Source: Betaproteobacteria bacterium (lineage in GTDB: Bacteria; Pseudomonadota; Gammaproteobacteria; Burkholderiales; SHXO01). From it: a DNA stretch of 33,556 nt. Made by a program: the position numbers and the translations under genes. The notes under the pieces were generated by a model. It saw nothing but the letters and a program-made list of their open reading frames with translations, was not told the origin of the DNA and searched no databases. Positions 24,346 through 31,943 of the stretch are shown one piece after another (positions within the stretch are counted from its first letter, which is position 1; every line of letters starts with the position of its first letter). Location: NCBI GenBank assembly GCA_009693245.1, contig SHXO01000025.1, positions 1 through 33,556 of the forward strand, read 5' to 3'.

Positions 24346-24380
24346 GGGATGCTAAAAGGTAAAGTCGAAACGCTGCTCCC

Positions 24381-25712
24381 ATGCGCTCCTTAAGCACGCG
24401 CGTCACCGTAAGCGCGGGGTTGGTGCTTGCCGTGTTCATAGCCCTATCGGCGCTTGCCTTGGAGCGCGCCTTTCGCGAAAGCGCGCGCGCGGCGCGGCAG
24501 GAACGCTTGCTTGCGCAGGTATATCTCCTCATCGCCGCCACGGAAGTGGACGCCAGCGGCCAGATCACCTTGGGTAGCGGTGCCATGGAACCGCGCCTTG
24601 ATCTTCCTGCATCGGGACTTTACGCCGCCATCAAAACAAAGGGGGACGCCGTGCTCTGGAAGTCGCGCTCTCATCTTTCCCTCAGCGTGCCGGTTGGCCC
24701 CGAGTTGCCGGCCGGCGAAAAACGCTTCGAAGAGCGTGTCGAAAGCGGCAACCGCTACTTTGTCCAAAGTTATGGCATCAGTTGGGCCGTGGGCAAGGCA
24801 AGTTACCCCTTCACCTTTTCCGTGGCCGAGGACACCGCACCGTTTCAAGAACAGCTCGCCGCCTACCGCCAGAGCTTGTGGAGTTGGTTGGGGGGCATGG
24901 CCGTGCTTCTCCTCGCCGCCCAATGGTTGGTGCTGCGCTGGGGGCTCAATCCGCTGCGCAAGGTGGCCCATGAGATCAAACTGCTCCAGCAAGGCGGCAA
25001 GGAGAAAGTCGAAGGCAACTATCCCACCGAACTTAACTTGCTCACCGAAAACCTCAACACCTTGCTGCTGCGAGAACGCGCGCAGCAGCGGCGCTACCGC
25101 GATGCGCTGGCCGATCTCGCGCACAGCTTGAAAACCCCGCTGGCCTTGATTCGCGGCGCGACCTCGGACAAGGATGCGGATCTTCAAGCCTCCTTGGATG
25201 AGCACGTGGATCGCATGGACAAGATCGTGAGCTATCACCTGCAACGCGCCGCCACGTCGGGAAAGCGCGCACTGGCCACCCCCATCCCGCTGCATGGGGC
25301 CGTGCGGCGCACCTTGAATGCCGTGCTCAAGGTCCATGCGGATAAGTCTCTTCAAAGCGAAATTGACATCGGCGCCGAGATCGCCTTTCGCGGCGACAAT
25401 GGGGATTTGATGGAAATCCTGGGCAACGTACTGGACAACGCCTGCAAATGGGCCAAGTCACGCGTTCGCGTGCGCTCCCGCGCGGAAAATCAAACGCTGC
25501 GAATCGAAATCGAAGATGACGGGCCCGGCATCCCAGGGGAAGACGCCCACCGCATCATGGAGCGCGGAGTGCGACTGGACCAAAGCACTCCCGGCCAAGG
25601 GATAGGACTAGCGCTTACGCGCGATATCGTGGATGCCTACGCGGGCCGCGTTTCCATCGAGCGTGGCAGTTTGGGCGGCGCTTGCATCGTCATTACACTG
25701 CCAGCGGCGTAA
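24381..25712 (+). CDS. PhoQ-like sensor histidine kinase
   Basis: A 443-residue kinase with transmembrane segments at about 9-27 (TVSAGLVLAVFIALSALAL) and about 166-186 (SWLGGMAVLLLAAQWLVL). A periplasmic sensor region of about 135 residues lies between them. The HisKA box is ADLAHSLKTPLALIRG with His248. The ATPase domain has the N box DNACKWAKS, G1 EDDGPGIP and G2 GQGIGLAL. The LAHSLKTPL form is typical of PhoQ-like kinases. The sensor domain is acidic in part but no known ligand site is identified. It follows its response regulator, and its stop is 1 bp from the stop of the convergent decarboxylase subunit. Confidence 0.94.
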   Translation: MRSLSTRVTVSAGLVLAVFIALSALALERAFRESARAARQERLLAQVYLLIAATEVDASGQITLGSGAMEPRLDLPASGLYAAIKTKGDAVLWKSRSHLSLSVPVGPELPAGEKRFEERVESGNRYFVQSYGISWAVGKASYPFTFSVAEDTAPFQEQLAAYRQSLWSWLGGMAVLLLAAQWLVLRWGLNPLRKVAHEIKLLQQGGKEKVEGNYPTELNLLTENLNTLLLRERAQQRRYRDALADLAHSLKTPLALIRGATSDKDADLQASLDEHVDRMDKIVSYHLQRAATSGKRALATPIPLHGAVRRTLNAVLKVHADKSLQSEIDIGAEIAFRGDNGDLMEILGNVLDNACKWAKSRVRVRSRAENQTLRIEIEDDGPGIPGEDAHRIMERGVRLDQSTPGQGIGLALTRDIVDAYAGRVSIERGSLGGACIVITLPAA

Positions 25713-25713
25713 G

Positions 25714-26295
25714 TTACTGGTGCGCCTCCCGCCCCATGAGTGCTTCTCTGAACCTACCTCGCAAATAGGGGCCGTCGCGCGGGGGTAGCACCACGGGATT
25801 AGGTTCCGTGGAAATCTTGACCAAACCAAACAGCAATGAAGATGCGAAAAGCTTCCCCGCGAGGGCCTCCAGTTCTTGCTCGGTCCGCACAGTGACCGCC
25901 TCGGGGAAGCCCGCCGCCTTTGCCATGCCGGTCAAATCGACGCCGCGCCCCGTGTGGGTCGCCTGCATTCCCGTTTCAGCGTATAACTCATTGTCTAATA
26001 CCACGATGGCGAGATTGCTTGGGCGTTCCACCGCGATGGTGGCCAGGGCTCCGAGACCCATCAACATTTCGCCATCGCCGGTGATCACGATCACGCGTTT
26101 TTTAGGTTGGGCCAGGGCGATGCCTAATCCCACCATGGCCGCCCCGCCCATGGCACCCCACAGATGGAAATTGGCGGGAGAATCCCCTGCGGCCATCACG
26201 TCGTAACTGGGATTGCCAAGGCCTGTCACCACCAGTGCATCGCCCCGGTCGCGCAAAAGGCACGACGCCACTTTTCTTCGATTGAGTTTTGTCAT
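25714..26295 (-). CDS. Split ThDP decarboxylase, beta (cofactor) subunit
   Basis: A 193-residue protein matching the C-terminal ThDP-binding domain of sulfopyruvate/phosphonopyruvate decarboxylase-type enzymes. The motif GDGEMLMG (from residue 73) ends with Asn100 in VVLDNELYAETG, which binds Mg and diphosphate. GNPSYDV, HLWGAMGGAAMVGLGIALA and KISTEPNPVVLPPRDGPYLRGRF are also family-typical. The partner pyrimidine domain is encoded by the gene that ends 4 bp upstream, so two chains form one active enzyme. Such split pairs decarboxylate 3-sulfo-, 3-phosphono- or related 2-oxoacids; the substrate cannot be decided. Its stop nearly abuts that of the histidine kinase. Confidence 0.88.
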   Translation of the reverse strand: MTKLNRRKVASCLLRDRGDALVVTGLGNPSYDVMAAGDSPANFHLWGAMGGAAMVGLGIALAQPKKRVIVITGDGEMLMGLGALATIAVERPSNLAIVVLDNELYAETGMQATHTGRGVDLTGMAKAAGFPEAVTVRTEQELEALAGKLFASSLLFGLVKISTEPNPVVLPPRDGPYLRGRFREALMGREAHQ

Positions 26296-26299
26296 GGCA

Positions 26300-26827
26300 T
26301 CACTTCAGAAATTTCTTGGTACCCACCACGCGCTGGGCGATCAGCACCGCGATCACGCGCGAGGAGTTGAAAGCGAGCGCCGCCGCGGCACTCACGGTCT
26401 CTTGCGCTTGCGCGGCATCGTCGCAGCGGTACACATAGGCGCCAGCGGCTTCCAGCACGGCTTGCGTACTCTTGCCCATGGGTACTTGTTGCGGGTTGAA
26501 CTCGCCCCACTCCCCGCGCATGGTCACCAAGGCGAGCAAGGGGATGCGGTATTCCTGCTGTAGCGAAATCATGTTGATGCAATTGCCCACCCCGCTCGAT
26601 TGCATGAGTAGCACGCCGCGCTGGCCGCCCAGCCAGGCGCCGGCCAGCATGGCCACGCCCTCCTCTTCCGTGGTGAGCGATACGGCACGCATGGCGGGCT
26701 CCTGCTCGCACATGCGGATGAGCTGGCTATGCCCGGCATCTGGCACGAAGGCCACTTGCCTGACCTGCGCGGCTTTGAGTTCCTGGAAAATTTGCTCGGG
26801 CCAAGGGATTGTCATGCTCTTAGTCAC
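26300..26827 (-). CDS. Split ThDP decarboxylase, alpha (pyrimidine) subunit
   Basis: A 175-residue protein matching the N-terminal pyrimidine-binding domain of ThDP decarboxylases. The catalytic Glu lies in LTTEEEGVAMLAGAWLGG (about residue 54-56), followed by LLMQSSGVGNCIN and LQQEYRIPLLALVTMRGEWGEFNPQ. The opening FVPDAGHSQLI corresponds to the FGVPDS start of sulfopyruvate and phosphonopyruvate decarboxylases. Two starts are possible (26827 and the Met four codons later, 26815). It is followed by the beta subunit after 4 bp. Upstream lie 170 bp with a hairpin, then the amidohydrolase on the same strand. Confidence 0.87.
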   Translation of the reverse strand: MTKSMTIPWPEQIFQELKAAQVRQVAFVPDAGHSQLIRMCEQEPAMRAVSLTTEEEGVAMLAGAWLGGQRGVLLMQSSGVGNCINMISLQQEYRIPLLALVTMRGEWGEFNPQQVPMGKSTQAVLEAAGAYVYRCDDAAQAQETVSAAAALAFNSSRVIAVLIAQRVVGTKKFLK

Positions 26828-26890
26828 TTACGTTCATTGATAAGAAATTTCGCGAGGCCTTCACGCCGCCACCCCCTGGTTTCGTGGATC

Positions 26891-26912
26891 AACAAGGGGG
26901 ATTCCCCTTGTT
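26891..26912. terminator. Strong hairpin between amidohydrolase and decarboxylase genes
   Basis: AACAAGGGG (26891-26899) pairs exactly with CCCCTTGTT (26904-26912) around a 4-nt loop. It lies in the 170-bp gap after the minus-strand amidohydrolase and before the decarboxylase alpha gene. The T residues are in the stem end, with no clean T-run beyond, so it may be an intrinsic terminator for the upstream unit or an operator for the downstream one. Confidence 0.5.
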
Positions 26913-26997
26913 CGTAACACGTATGTTGCCGAAGCGAGCGCATCCATTTTGATTCGGCTATACCGGCTCCAGGAGGGTTGTGAGCTTCGAAGGGATT

Positions 26998-28245
26998 CTA
27001 TCCCGCGAAAGGCTTGTGGAATTCTCCTTCCTTCATCACCGCCAGGATGTTATCCTCCCCTTGGAGGATGGCGACATCCGCCAGAGGATCGCCCTTCACC
27101 AGAACGAGATCGGCGAGGAACCCGGGCTGCACGCACCCGGTGCGCTCGCTCATGTGCATGATTTGCGCCCCTGATTTTGTCGCGGCCAGGATGGCCTCCA
27201 TGGGCGAGAAACCCAGCAATCGAACGAAGTGATCAAGGTCCCGGGCATTGGCACCGATGGGCGCCCACGCCACGCCGTAGTCGCCGCCAGGCAAAACCCG
27301 AACACCCCGCTTCTTCAGCGCCTTCATGTTCTCGATACCCGTATTCAACTCGTCTTCCATCGCACGCCGTTGTACGGGACTGAACTTGATGCCCCACGAT
27401 TCCGATTCGTGCAACGTCGCGTAAAGGCTGCCCAATGTAGGCGCGACAAACACGCGCTCGCGATTCGCCTCCAATAAATCCCGCGCTTCGCTGTCGATCA
27501 AAGTGGCGTGATAGAGCACATCAACGCCATGGCGCAGTGCGAGCTTCACCGACTCCGCGCTTCGCGTGTGGGCGGCCAGCCGCTTGCCGTGGGCGCGAGC
27601 CACTTCGCTCACTGCCGCGACTTCGGCCTCCGTCATCACTGTCGTATGGGAAGGCGACGCTGGCGTTCCGGCATCGCCAGAAATATTCATCTTGAGCGTA
27701 TCCACCCCCTCACGGCACATGAGCCGCGCGTAACGCCGGAACTCGTCCGCGCCATCCAGTACCACCGCGAAGTTCTCGCGATACAGATGGGAAAGGCGTA
27801 CGTCTCCGAGCCCGGAGGTCACTGTCATTTCCGGTGAAGCCGCCAGCGTTCTCGGCCCCGGAAATTCGCCGGCATCGATGGCATTGCGCAACACCACGTC
27901 AAGCCTGGGCTTCGCTGAAGCCGCGCTGAAGCAACTGGTGAAACCCATGTCCAGCATCTTGCGCGCATTGCGAACCGTGATGAGCATGTGCTCTTCCGGC
28001 GGAATAGATCCCATTTCCACCGAGCGCGTGTAGTTGGTGAACGTGATGTGCGAATGCGGCTCGATCAGGCCCGGCATCAATGTCGCGCCCTTGCCCCCGA
28101 CTATCCTTGCATCGCCCACATTGGCACCCGGCGCGCTAGGCCAAACACCCGCGATGAATTCGTTCTCGACCAGTACCTGGCCGGGAAAGGATGGGTTGCC
28201 CGTGCCGTCCAGGATACGTACGTCCTTGATAAAAGTGCGAGTCAC
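26998..28245 (-). CDS. Amidohydrolase (imidazolonepropionase/prolidase-like)
   Basis: A 415-residue cytosolic metal hydrolase. A small N-terminal beta domain (TFIKDVRILDGTGNPSF) is followed by the metal motif LIEPHSHITF with His64 and His66. Lys185 in TLKMNISGDAG is in the position of the carboxylated bridging lysine of related enzymes. His226 (LAAHTRS), His246 (LYHATLID) and Asp322 (PGGDYGVAW) complete the site. The C-terminus MHMSERTGCVQPGFLADLVLVKGDPLADV is typical. The family cleaves cyclic amides or aminoacyl amides. Its ATG overlaps the stop of the upstream deacetylase fragment by 4 bp, indicating former translational coupling. No signal peptide. Confidence 0.9.
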   Translation of the reverse strand: MTRTFIKDVRILDGTGNPSFPGQVLVENEFIAGVWPSAPGANVGDARIVGGKGATLMPGLIEPHSHITFTNYTRSVEMGSIPPEEHMLITVRNARKMLDMGFTSCFSAASAKPRLDVVLRNAIDAGEFPGPRTLAASPEMTVTSGLGDVRLSHLYRENFAVVLDGADEFRRYARLMCREGVDTLKMNISGDAGTPASPSHTTVMTEAEVAAVSEVARAHGKRLAAHTRSAESVKLALRHGVDVLYHATLIDSEARDLLEANRERVFVAPTLGSLYATLHESESWGIKFSPVQRRAMEDELNTGIENMKALKKRGVRVLPGGDYGVAWAPIGANARDLDHFVRLLGFSPMEAILAATKSGAQIMHMSERTGCVQPGFLADLVLVKGDPLADVAILQGEDNILAVMKEGEFHKPFAG

Positions 28246-28451
28246 GCTTTGTTTCCGCGATTACAGTCCAAGATTTCCTCGCCCCGCCAAAACACGACGC
28301 CGGGTTTTTGCTTGAGGTATTCGTAGACCGCCTCGAAATATTTGATACGGTGCGGCACGCCGCTGATGTAAGGATGGACGGCGATCGCCATGACGCGGGC
28401 CGATTCCTTTCCCTCCTCGTAGAGATCGAAACGTTCGCGAGGTAACTTCAT
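28242..28451 (-). pseudogene. C-terminal remnant of a polysaccharide deacetylase/PuuE-like gene
   Basis: About 69 residues (RFDLYEEGKESARVMAIAVH, PYISGVPHRIKYFEAVYEYL, VVFWRGEEILD) match only the C-terminal end of the polysaccharide-deacetylase family of allantoinase-like enzymes, normally about 300 residues. The catalytic NodB core is missing. The frame continues upstream to an ATG at 28511, but those residues do not look like the family, so the break lies about 28451-28500, next to the end of the GMC gene. It ends by overlapping the amidohydrolase start (ATGA). The original gene was probably the amidohydrolase's operon partner before a deletion removed most of it. Confidence 0.78.
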
Positions 28452-28532
28452 GGGAGCGGGAGGTATTCTAGCGAGAATAGCTCGCGATAAATCAGCGCCA
28501 TGGTATGGCACCGCTCCGCGTGCCGTAACCCG

Positions 28533-30176
28533 TCAGGCCGTGGCGGTTTCATGGTGGGTAACTCCGGTGCGCCCGAGAATGTGATCCACCGCCTTCTCGG
28601 CGACCATGATCGCGGGCGCGTTGGTGTTGCAGGAGGGCAAGCGCGGCATCACCGAGGCATCGGCAATGCGCAGGCCTTCGATTCCGATCACGCGCAGATC
28701 GGGGGCGACGACGCTCATGGGGTCGCTTGGCGGCCCCATGCGGCAAGTGCCCACGGGATGGTGGTCGGTCTTCGCGCTGCGGCAAGCGTACTCGAACAGA
28801 TCCTCGTCGCTGTTCGCGCGAGGTCCAGGCAGCACCTCGGCGCGTACGAAGCGCTTCAAGGACGGCTGCCTCAAGATTTCACGCGCGATGCGCAAGCCCT
28901 CGAAGGCGAGCTTGCGGTCGCCCGGATCGGCCCAGTAGTTCGGGTCGATCAAGGGTGCCGCGCGGGGGGCGCTGCTGGCCAGCTTGACAGTGCCGCGCGA
29001 ACGCGGCCGCAAGTAAGCGCTGTTCAGTACGATGCCGGAGATTTTCATTTTCGCGACTCCGGCATCGATGCCAGAACCTAACCCCAGGTGAAACTGAATA
29101 TCGGGTGAGCGAGCACATTCATCGGCGTACCAGAAGCCCCCGGTCTCGAAGAGGCTGGAGGCCACGGGGCCAGTCTTTAACAGCAGGTATTGCAAGGCAG
29201 CGCGAGCGGCGTGGTACACACGGTTGTACTTGTCGTAGCTGTGGTCGCCAGTGCATTCGGCGATCGCGAACAAGTTGAGATGATCCTGCAGGTTCGCGCC
29301 GATTCCGGGCAAGTCGTGCACGACTTTCACGCCGGCGGATCGCAGAGGGTCCGAGGGGCCGATGCCGGAGAGCATCAATAGCCGCGGCGAGCCGATGGCA
29401 CCCGATGCGACGATCACTTCGCGCGCCGCGCGTAGCACTTGCGGCGCGCCACCACGCACCGAGACTTCGGCCCCCATGGCACGGCCACTCTCCACGACGA
29501 TGCGTAGCGCCTGCGTGTTGAGCATTACCACGAGGTTCTCGCGGTGCCGAAACGGCTTGAGGTAGGCAGTGGCTACCGACGAACGCTTGGCACCCAATTG
29601 CGTCAACTGGTAGTAGCCGAACCCGGCCTGGCGCTCGCCGTTGAAGTCCGGGTTGAAGGGAATGCCCAGCTCCTGCCAGGCCTGGAAAAACGCTTCGCAA
29701 ACGGGAAGCGGGCTCACGGGATTCGACACGCCAAGGGGCCCGCCGTAGGCGTGAAAGCGATTGGCGAAGCGCTGGTTGTTTTCAGCGCGCTTGAAGTACG
29801 GCAACACGTCCTCATAACCCCATCCGGGGGCACCCGCCTCGCTCACCCATTCGTCGTAGTCGGCCGGATGCCCGCGCGTGTAAATCTGCGCGTTGATGGA
29901 TGAACCGCCGCCGATCACCTTGGCCTGCGTGTAACGCAACGCCCGGCCCTTCAAGTGCTTCTGCGGCACGGTGTGCCAGCCCCAGGAGCCGATGCCCTTC
30001 GTCATCTTCGCAAATCCGGCGGGCAAATGAAAATACGGATGCCAGTCGCTACCGCCGGCCTCGATTAACAGCACGCGAACCGATGGGTCGGCGCTCAGCC
30101 GGTTCGCCAGCACGCATCCAGCGCTGCCACCGCCAGCAACGATGTAGTCGAAAATATTTCTCTTCTTGTCATTCAT
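28533..30176 (-). CDS. GMC-family FAD oxidoreductase (choline dehydrogenase-like)
   Basis: A 547-residue flavoenzyme of the glucose-methanol-choline family, full length. The N-terminal Rossmann motif is DYIVAGGGSAGCVLANRLS, then LLIEAGGSD. The GMC signature 1 is KVIGGGSSINAQIYTRG and signature 2 is ASGAIGSPRLLMLSGIGP. The C-terminus has TDHHPVGTCRMG with the catalytic His and NTNAPAIMVAEKAVD with the catalytic-site Asn. These enzymes oxidise alcohols, with electrons passing to FAD. No signal peptide. A fragment of a second, different GMC gene lies 6 bp upstream, and a deacetylase remnant lies just downstream. The alcohol substrate is unknown. Confidence 0.95.
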   Translation of the reverse strand: MNDKKRNIFDYIVAGGGSAGCVLANRLSADPSVRVLLIEAGGSDWHPYFHLPAGFAKMTKGIGSWGWHTVPQKHLKGRALRYTQAKVIGGGSSINAQIYTRGHPADYDEWVSEAGAPGWGYEDVLPYFKRAENNQRFANRFHAYGGPLGVSNPVSPLPVCEAFFQAWQELGIPFNPDFNGERQAGFGYYQLTQLGAKRSSVATAYLKPFRHRENLVVMLNTQALRIVVESGRAMGAEVSVRGGAPQVLRAAREVIVASGAIGSPRLLMLSGIGPSDPLRSAGVKVVHDLPGIGANLQDHLNLFAIAECTGDHSYDKYNRVYHAARAALQYLLLKTGPVASSLFETGGFWYADECARSPDIQFHLGLGSGIDAGVAKMKISGIVLNSAYLRPRSRGTVKLASSAPRAAPLIDPNYWADPGDRKLAFEGLRIAREILRQPSLKRFVRAEVLPGPRANSDEDLFEYACRSAKTDHHPVGTCRMGPPSDPMSVVAPDLRVIGIEGLRIADASVMPRLPSCNTNAPAIMVAEKAVDHILGRTGVTHHETATA

Positions 30177-30182
30177 GACAGG

Positions 30183-30410
30183 TCATCGCAACACCACGGT
30201 TCGCAGATGATGACCCACGAGCAGGGCTTGCGCGGCAACGGTCAGCGCGGGGTTCACCGCGCCCGAGGACGGAAAGAATCCGGCATCGGCCACGTACAGA
30301 TTATCGTGATCCCATGCCTTGCAAAACGGGTCGAGCGCGGAGGTGGCCGGATCGTTCCCGAAGCGCACCGTGCCGCACTGGTGCGACACGACGTCGGTGC
30401 CGAAACGGCA
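30183..30410 (-). pseudogene. C-terminal fragment of a second GMC oxidoreductase
   Basis: About 75 residues (FGTDVVSHQCGTVRFGNDPA, LDPFCKAWDHDNLYVADAGF, FPSSGAVNPALTVAAQALLV) match only the C-terminal substrate domain of a GMC enzyme, with the His in SHQCGT and Asn in VNPALT. It is a different branch from the adjacent full GMC, which reads HHPVGTCRMG. All upstream parts, including the FAD-binding Rossmann fold, are absent. At about 30401-30412 the sequence changes to a transposase in another frame. The reading frame open to 30560 upstream of that point is not GMC. Nonfunctional remnant. Confidence 0.85.
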
Positions 30411-30598
30411 AGATGCACGTGATTGGAGGTGACGGCGTGGTTGAGTACGCAGATTCCGTATCGCTTTCTCGACTCGAACAACCAGCGCGAATAGACTGCC
30501 CGCTCGCGGGCAAATTGGAACAAGATAGCGCGCTCGTGGCACCAGTGGGTGAGATGCCACACGTGGCCGGGCAAGAAATAGCGACGGGCGCGAGGCAT
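30401..30598 (-). pseudogene. N-terminal fragment of a REP-associated (IS200-like, RAYT) transposase
   Basis: Starts MPRARRYFLPGHVWHLTHWC, characteristic of REP-associated tyrosine transposases, and continues with RERAVYSRWLFESRKRYGIC and the HUH motif HVH in SNHVHLAV (His60, His62). Just beyond, at about 30401-30412, the similarity stops and the DNA is the GMC C-terminal fragment in another frame. The catalytic Tyr region and the rest of the protein are missing. A deletion or recombination joined it to the GMC gene, so it cannot transpose by itself. Confidence 0.85.
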
Positions 30599-30757
30599 TG
30601 TGTGCGGGCTACTTAGCGTCCGAGATTGGGCGAGGAATACGTGAGGCCAAGACCGAAATTTACCCCAATTATCCTGGCTAAGCTGGCCACATCAATAAGT
30701 CACGGTGGTCCGGCCCGGGCCCCGTAGGCCGGTTTCACTTGAGTGTCCAGGACTTGA

Positions 30758-30805
30758 TTGCAGCCAGGTCCATAAGAAGTTATAGTTCCGCGCAACCAGG
30801 AGGAG
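30758..30805 (+). promoter_or_regulatory. Candidate promoter and ribosome site for the enolase-Nramp unit
   Basis: TTGCAG (30758-30763), 17 bp, then TATAGT (30781-30786) resembles a sigma-70 promoter with a weak -35. AGGAGGAG (30798-30805) stands 4 bp before the ATG at 30810 and is a strong ribosome site. The rest of the 211-bp gap from 30599 shows no gene; it is GC-rich near 30710. Confidence 0.5.
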
Positions 30806-30809
30806 CGTC

Positions 30810-31943
30810 ATGAAGATTACAGACATCCAGGTGCTGGAACTAGCGGGCCCGCCGTTGCCTTACCCCATGAAGCCGGCTTGGGCACCGGGCAGTCAATGGA
30901 TGCGTTATGGCGGTACCGTGGTCAAGGTCTTCACCGACGAGGGGATCACCGGTCTGGGATCGCCGGGCTACACGGTCTCACCCAAGATCGATTCCTGGAT
31001 AAAACCTCAGCTCATTGGCCAAGACCCTTTCGCCTTGGAGCGTCACGCCCGCGTATTTCGCGGCGCGGGCGAAGCCTGGGGCGTGGAGATCGCCCTTTGG
31101 GACATCATCGGCAAAGCCTGCAACCAGCCGGTGTACAAACTCTGGGGCGGTTATCGCGACCGGGTCCCCGCCTATGCATCTTGCATCGAAGTGCGAGAAC
31201 CGCTCGCGCGAGCGCGGGATATCGCACTCGTGCAAGCCGGCGGCTGGCGCGCGGCCAAGCTGCGCATTCACGAGCAAACCCTGAAGGCCGACATTGCCCA
31301 GGTGGAAGCGGTGCGTAACGCCGTGGGGAGCGAATTCGCGCTACTGGTGGATGCCAATCAAGCCCAGTTACCCGGCACTCAACAACCCGCGAGAAGCATC
31401 GTTTGGAGTTATGAACGCGCGTTGCACACCGCGCGCGAGCTCGAACGCCTAGGTGTGTACTGGCTCGAAGAACCGCTGGGCCGGTACGACTTCGACAATT
31501 TGTCGCGGCTTGCGGCAGCGGTGGACATCTTGATCGCGGGCGGCGAGAACAATCTCGGCTTGCATGAGTATCGCTGGCTGGTGGAGCGCAATTGCTACGA
31601 CGTGCTGCAGCCGGAAGCCATGGTGGGAGAAACCATGAGCCAGATCCGAAAGGCCTGCGCTTACGCCGAGATGCATCACAAACTCTGCGCGCCGCACCAC
31701 GGTGGCGGCGGAATGGGATTCATAGCTCACCTTCATCTTTGCGCGGCATTGCCTAACTGCCCCTTCGTAGAGGTGTTTCACGATCCGCCCGGATTCACCA
31801 GCGACATCTTCCAGTGGTATCTCGCGCAACCTGTACGGCTGGATCCCACCGACGGCTGCATGCCCGTGCCGGACAAACCCGGTTTCGGCGTGGAGTTGGA
31901 CGAAGACAAGATCGCACGTTACGGGCGAATCCTCGGGTCATGA
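30810..31943 (+). CDS. Enolase-superfamily enzyme (second; acid-sugar dehydratase-like)
   Basis: A 377-residue member of the mandelate-racemase/muconate-lactonizing superfamily. The metal ligands are Asp181 (VDAN), Glu220/221 (LEEP) and Glu246 (GEN). Strand 2 carries Lys150 with Arg152 and His154 (AKLRIHE) instead of the standard Lys-x-Lys. The later barrel region is PEAMVGETMSQIRKACAYAE and a His-rich HHGGGGMGFIAHLHLCAAL. The C-terminus DKPGFGVELDEDKI is family-typical. Distinct from the enzyme at 11343. Its stop overlaps the Nramp-like transporter start by 4 bp (ATGA), so the two are translationally coupled. By inference the transporter imports the substrate or the metal. Confidence 0.9.
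   Translation: MKITDIQVLELAGPPLPYPMKPAWAPGSQWMRYGGTVVKVFTDEGITGLGSPGYTVSPKIDSWIKPQLIGQDPFALERHARVFRGAGEAWGVEIALWDIIGKACNQPVYKLWGGYRDRVPAYASCIEVREPLARARDIALVQAGGWRAAKLRIHEQTLKADIAQVEAVRNAVGSEFALLVDANQAQLPGTQQPARSIVWSYERALHTARELERLGVYWLEEPLGRYDFDNLSRLAAAVDILIAGGENNLGLHEYRWLVERNCYDVLQPEAMVGETMSQIRKACAYAEMHHKLCAPHHGGGGMGFIAHLHLCAALPNCPFVEVFHDPPGFTSDIFQWYLAQPVRLDPTDGCMPVPDKPGFGVELDEDKIARYGRILGS

Noticed and set aside
24444-25355. 303-aa open frame on the minus strand
   Set aside because: Antisense to the histidine kinase; no recognisable motif.
30183-30560. A single intact 125-aa gene
   Set aside because: Only the C-terminal 75 residues look like a GMC protein; the front part is the RAYT gene read in the wrong frame.
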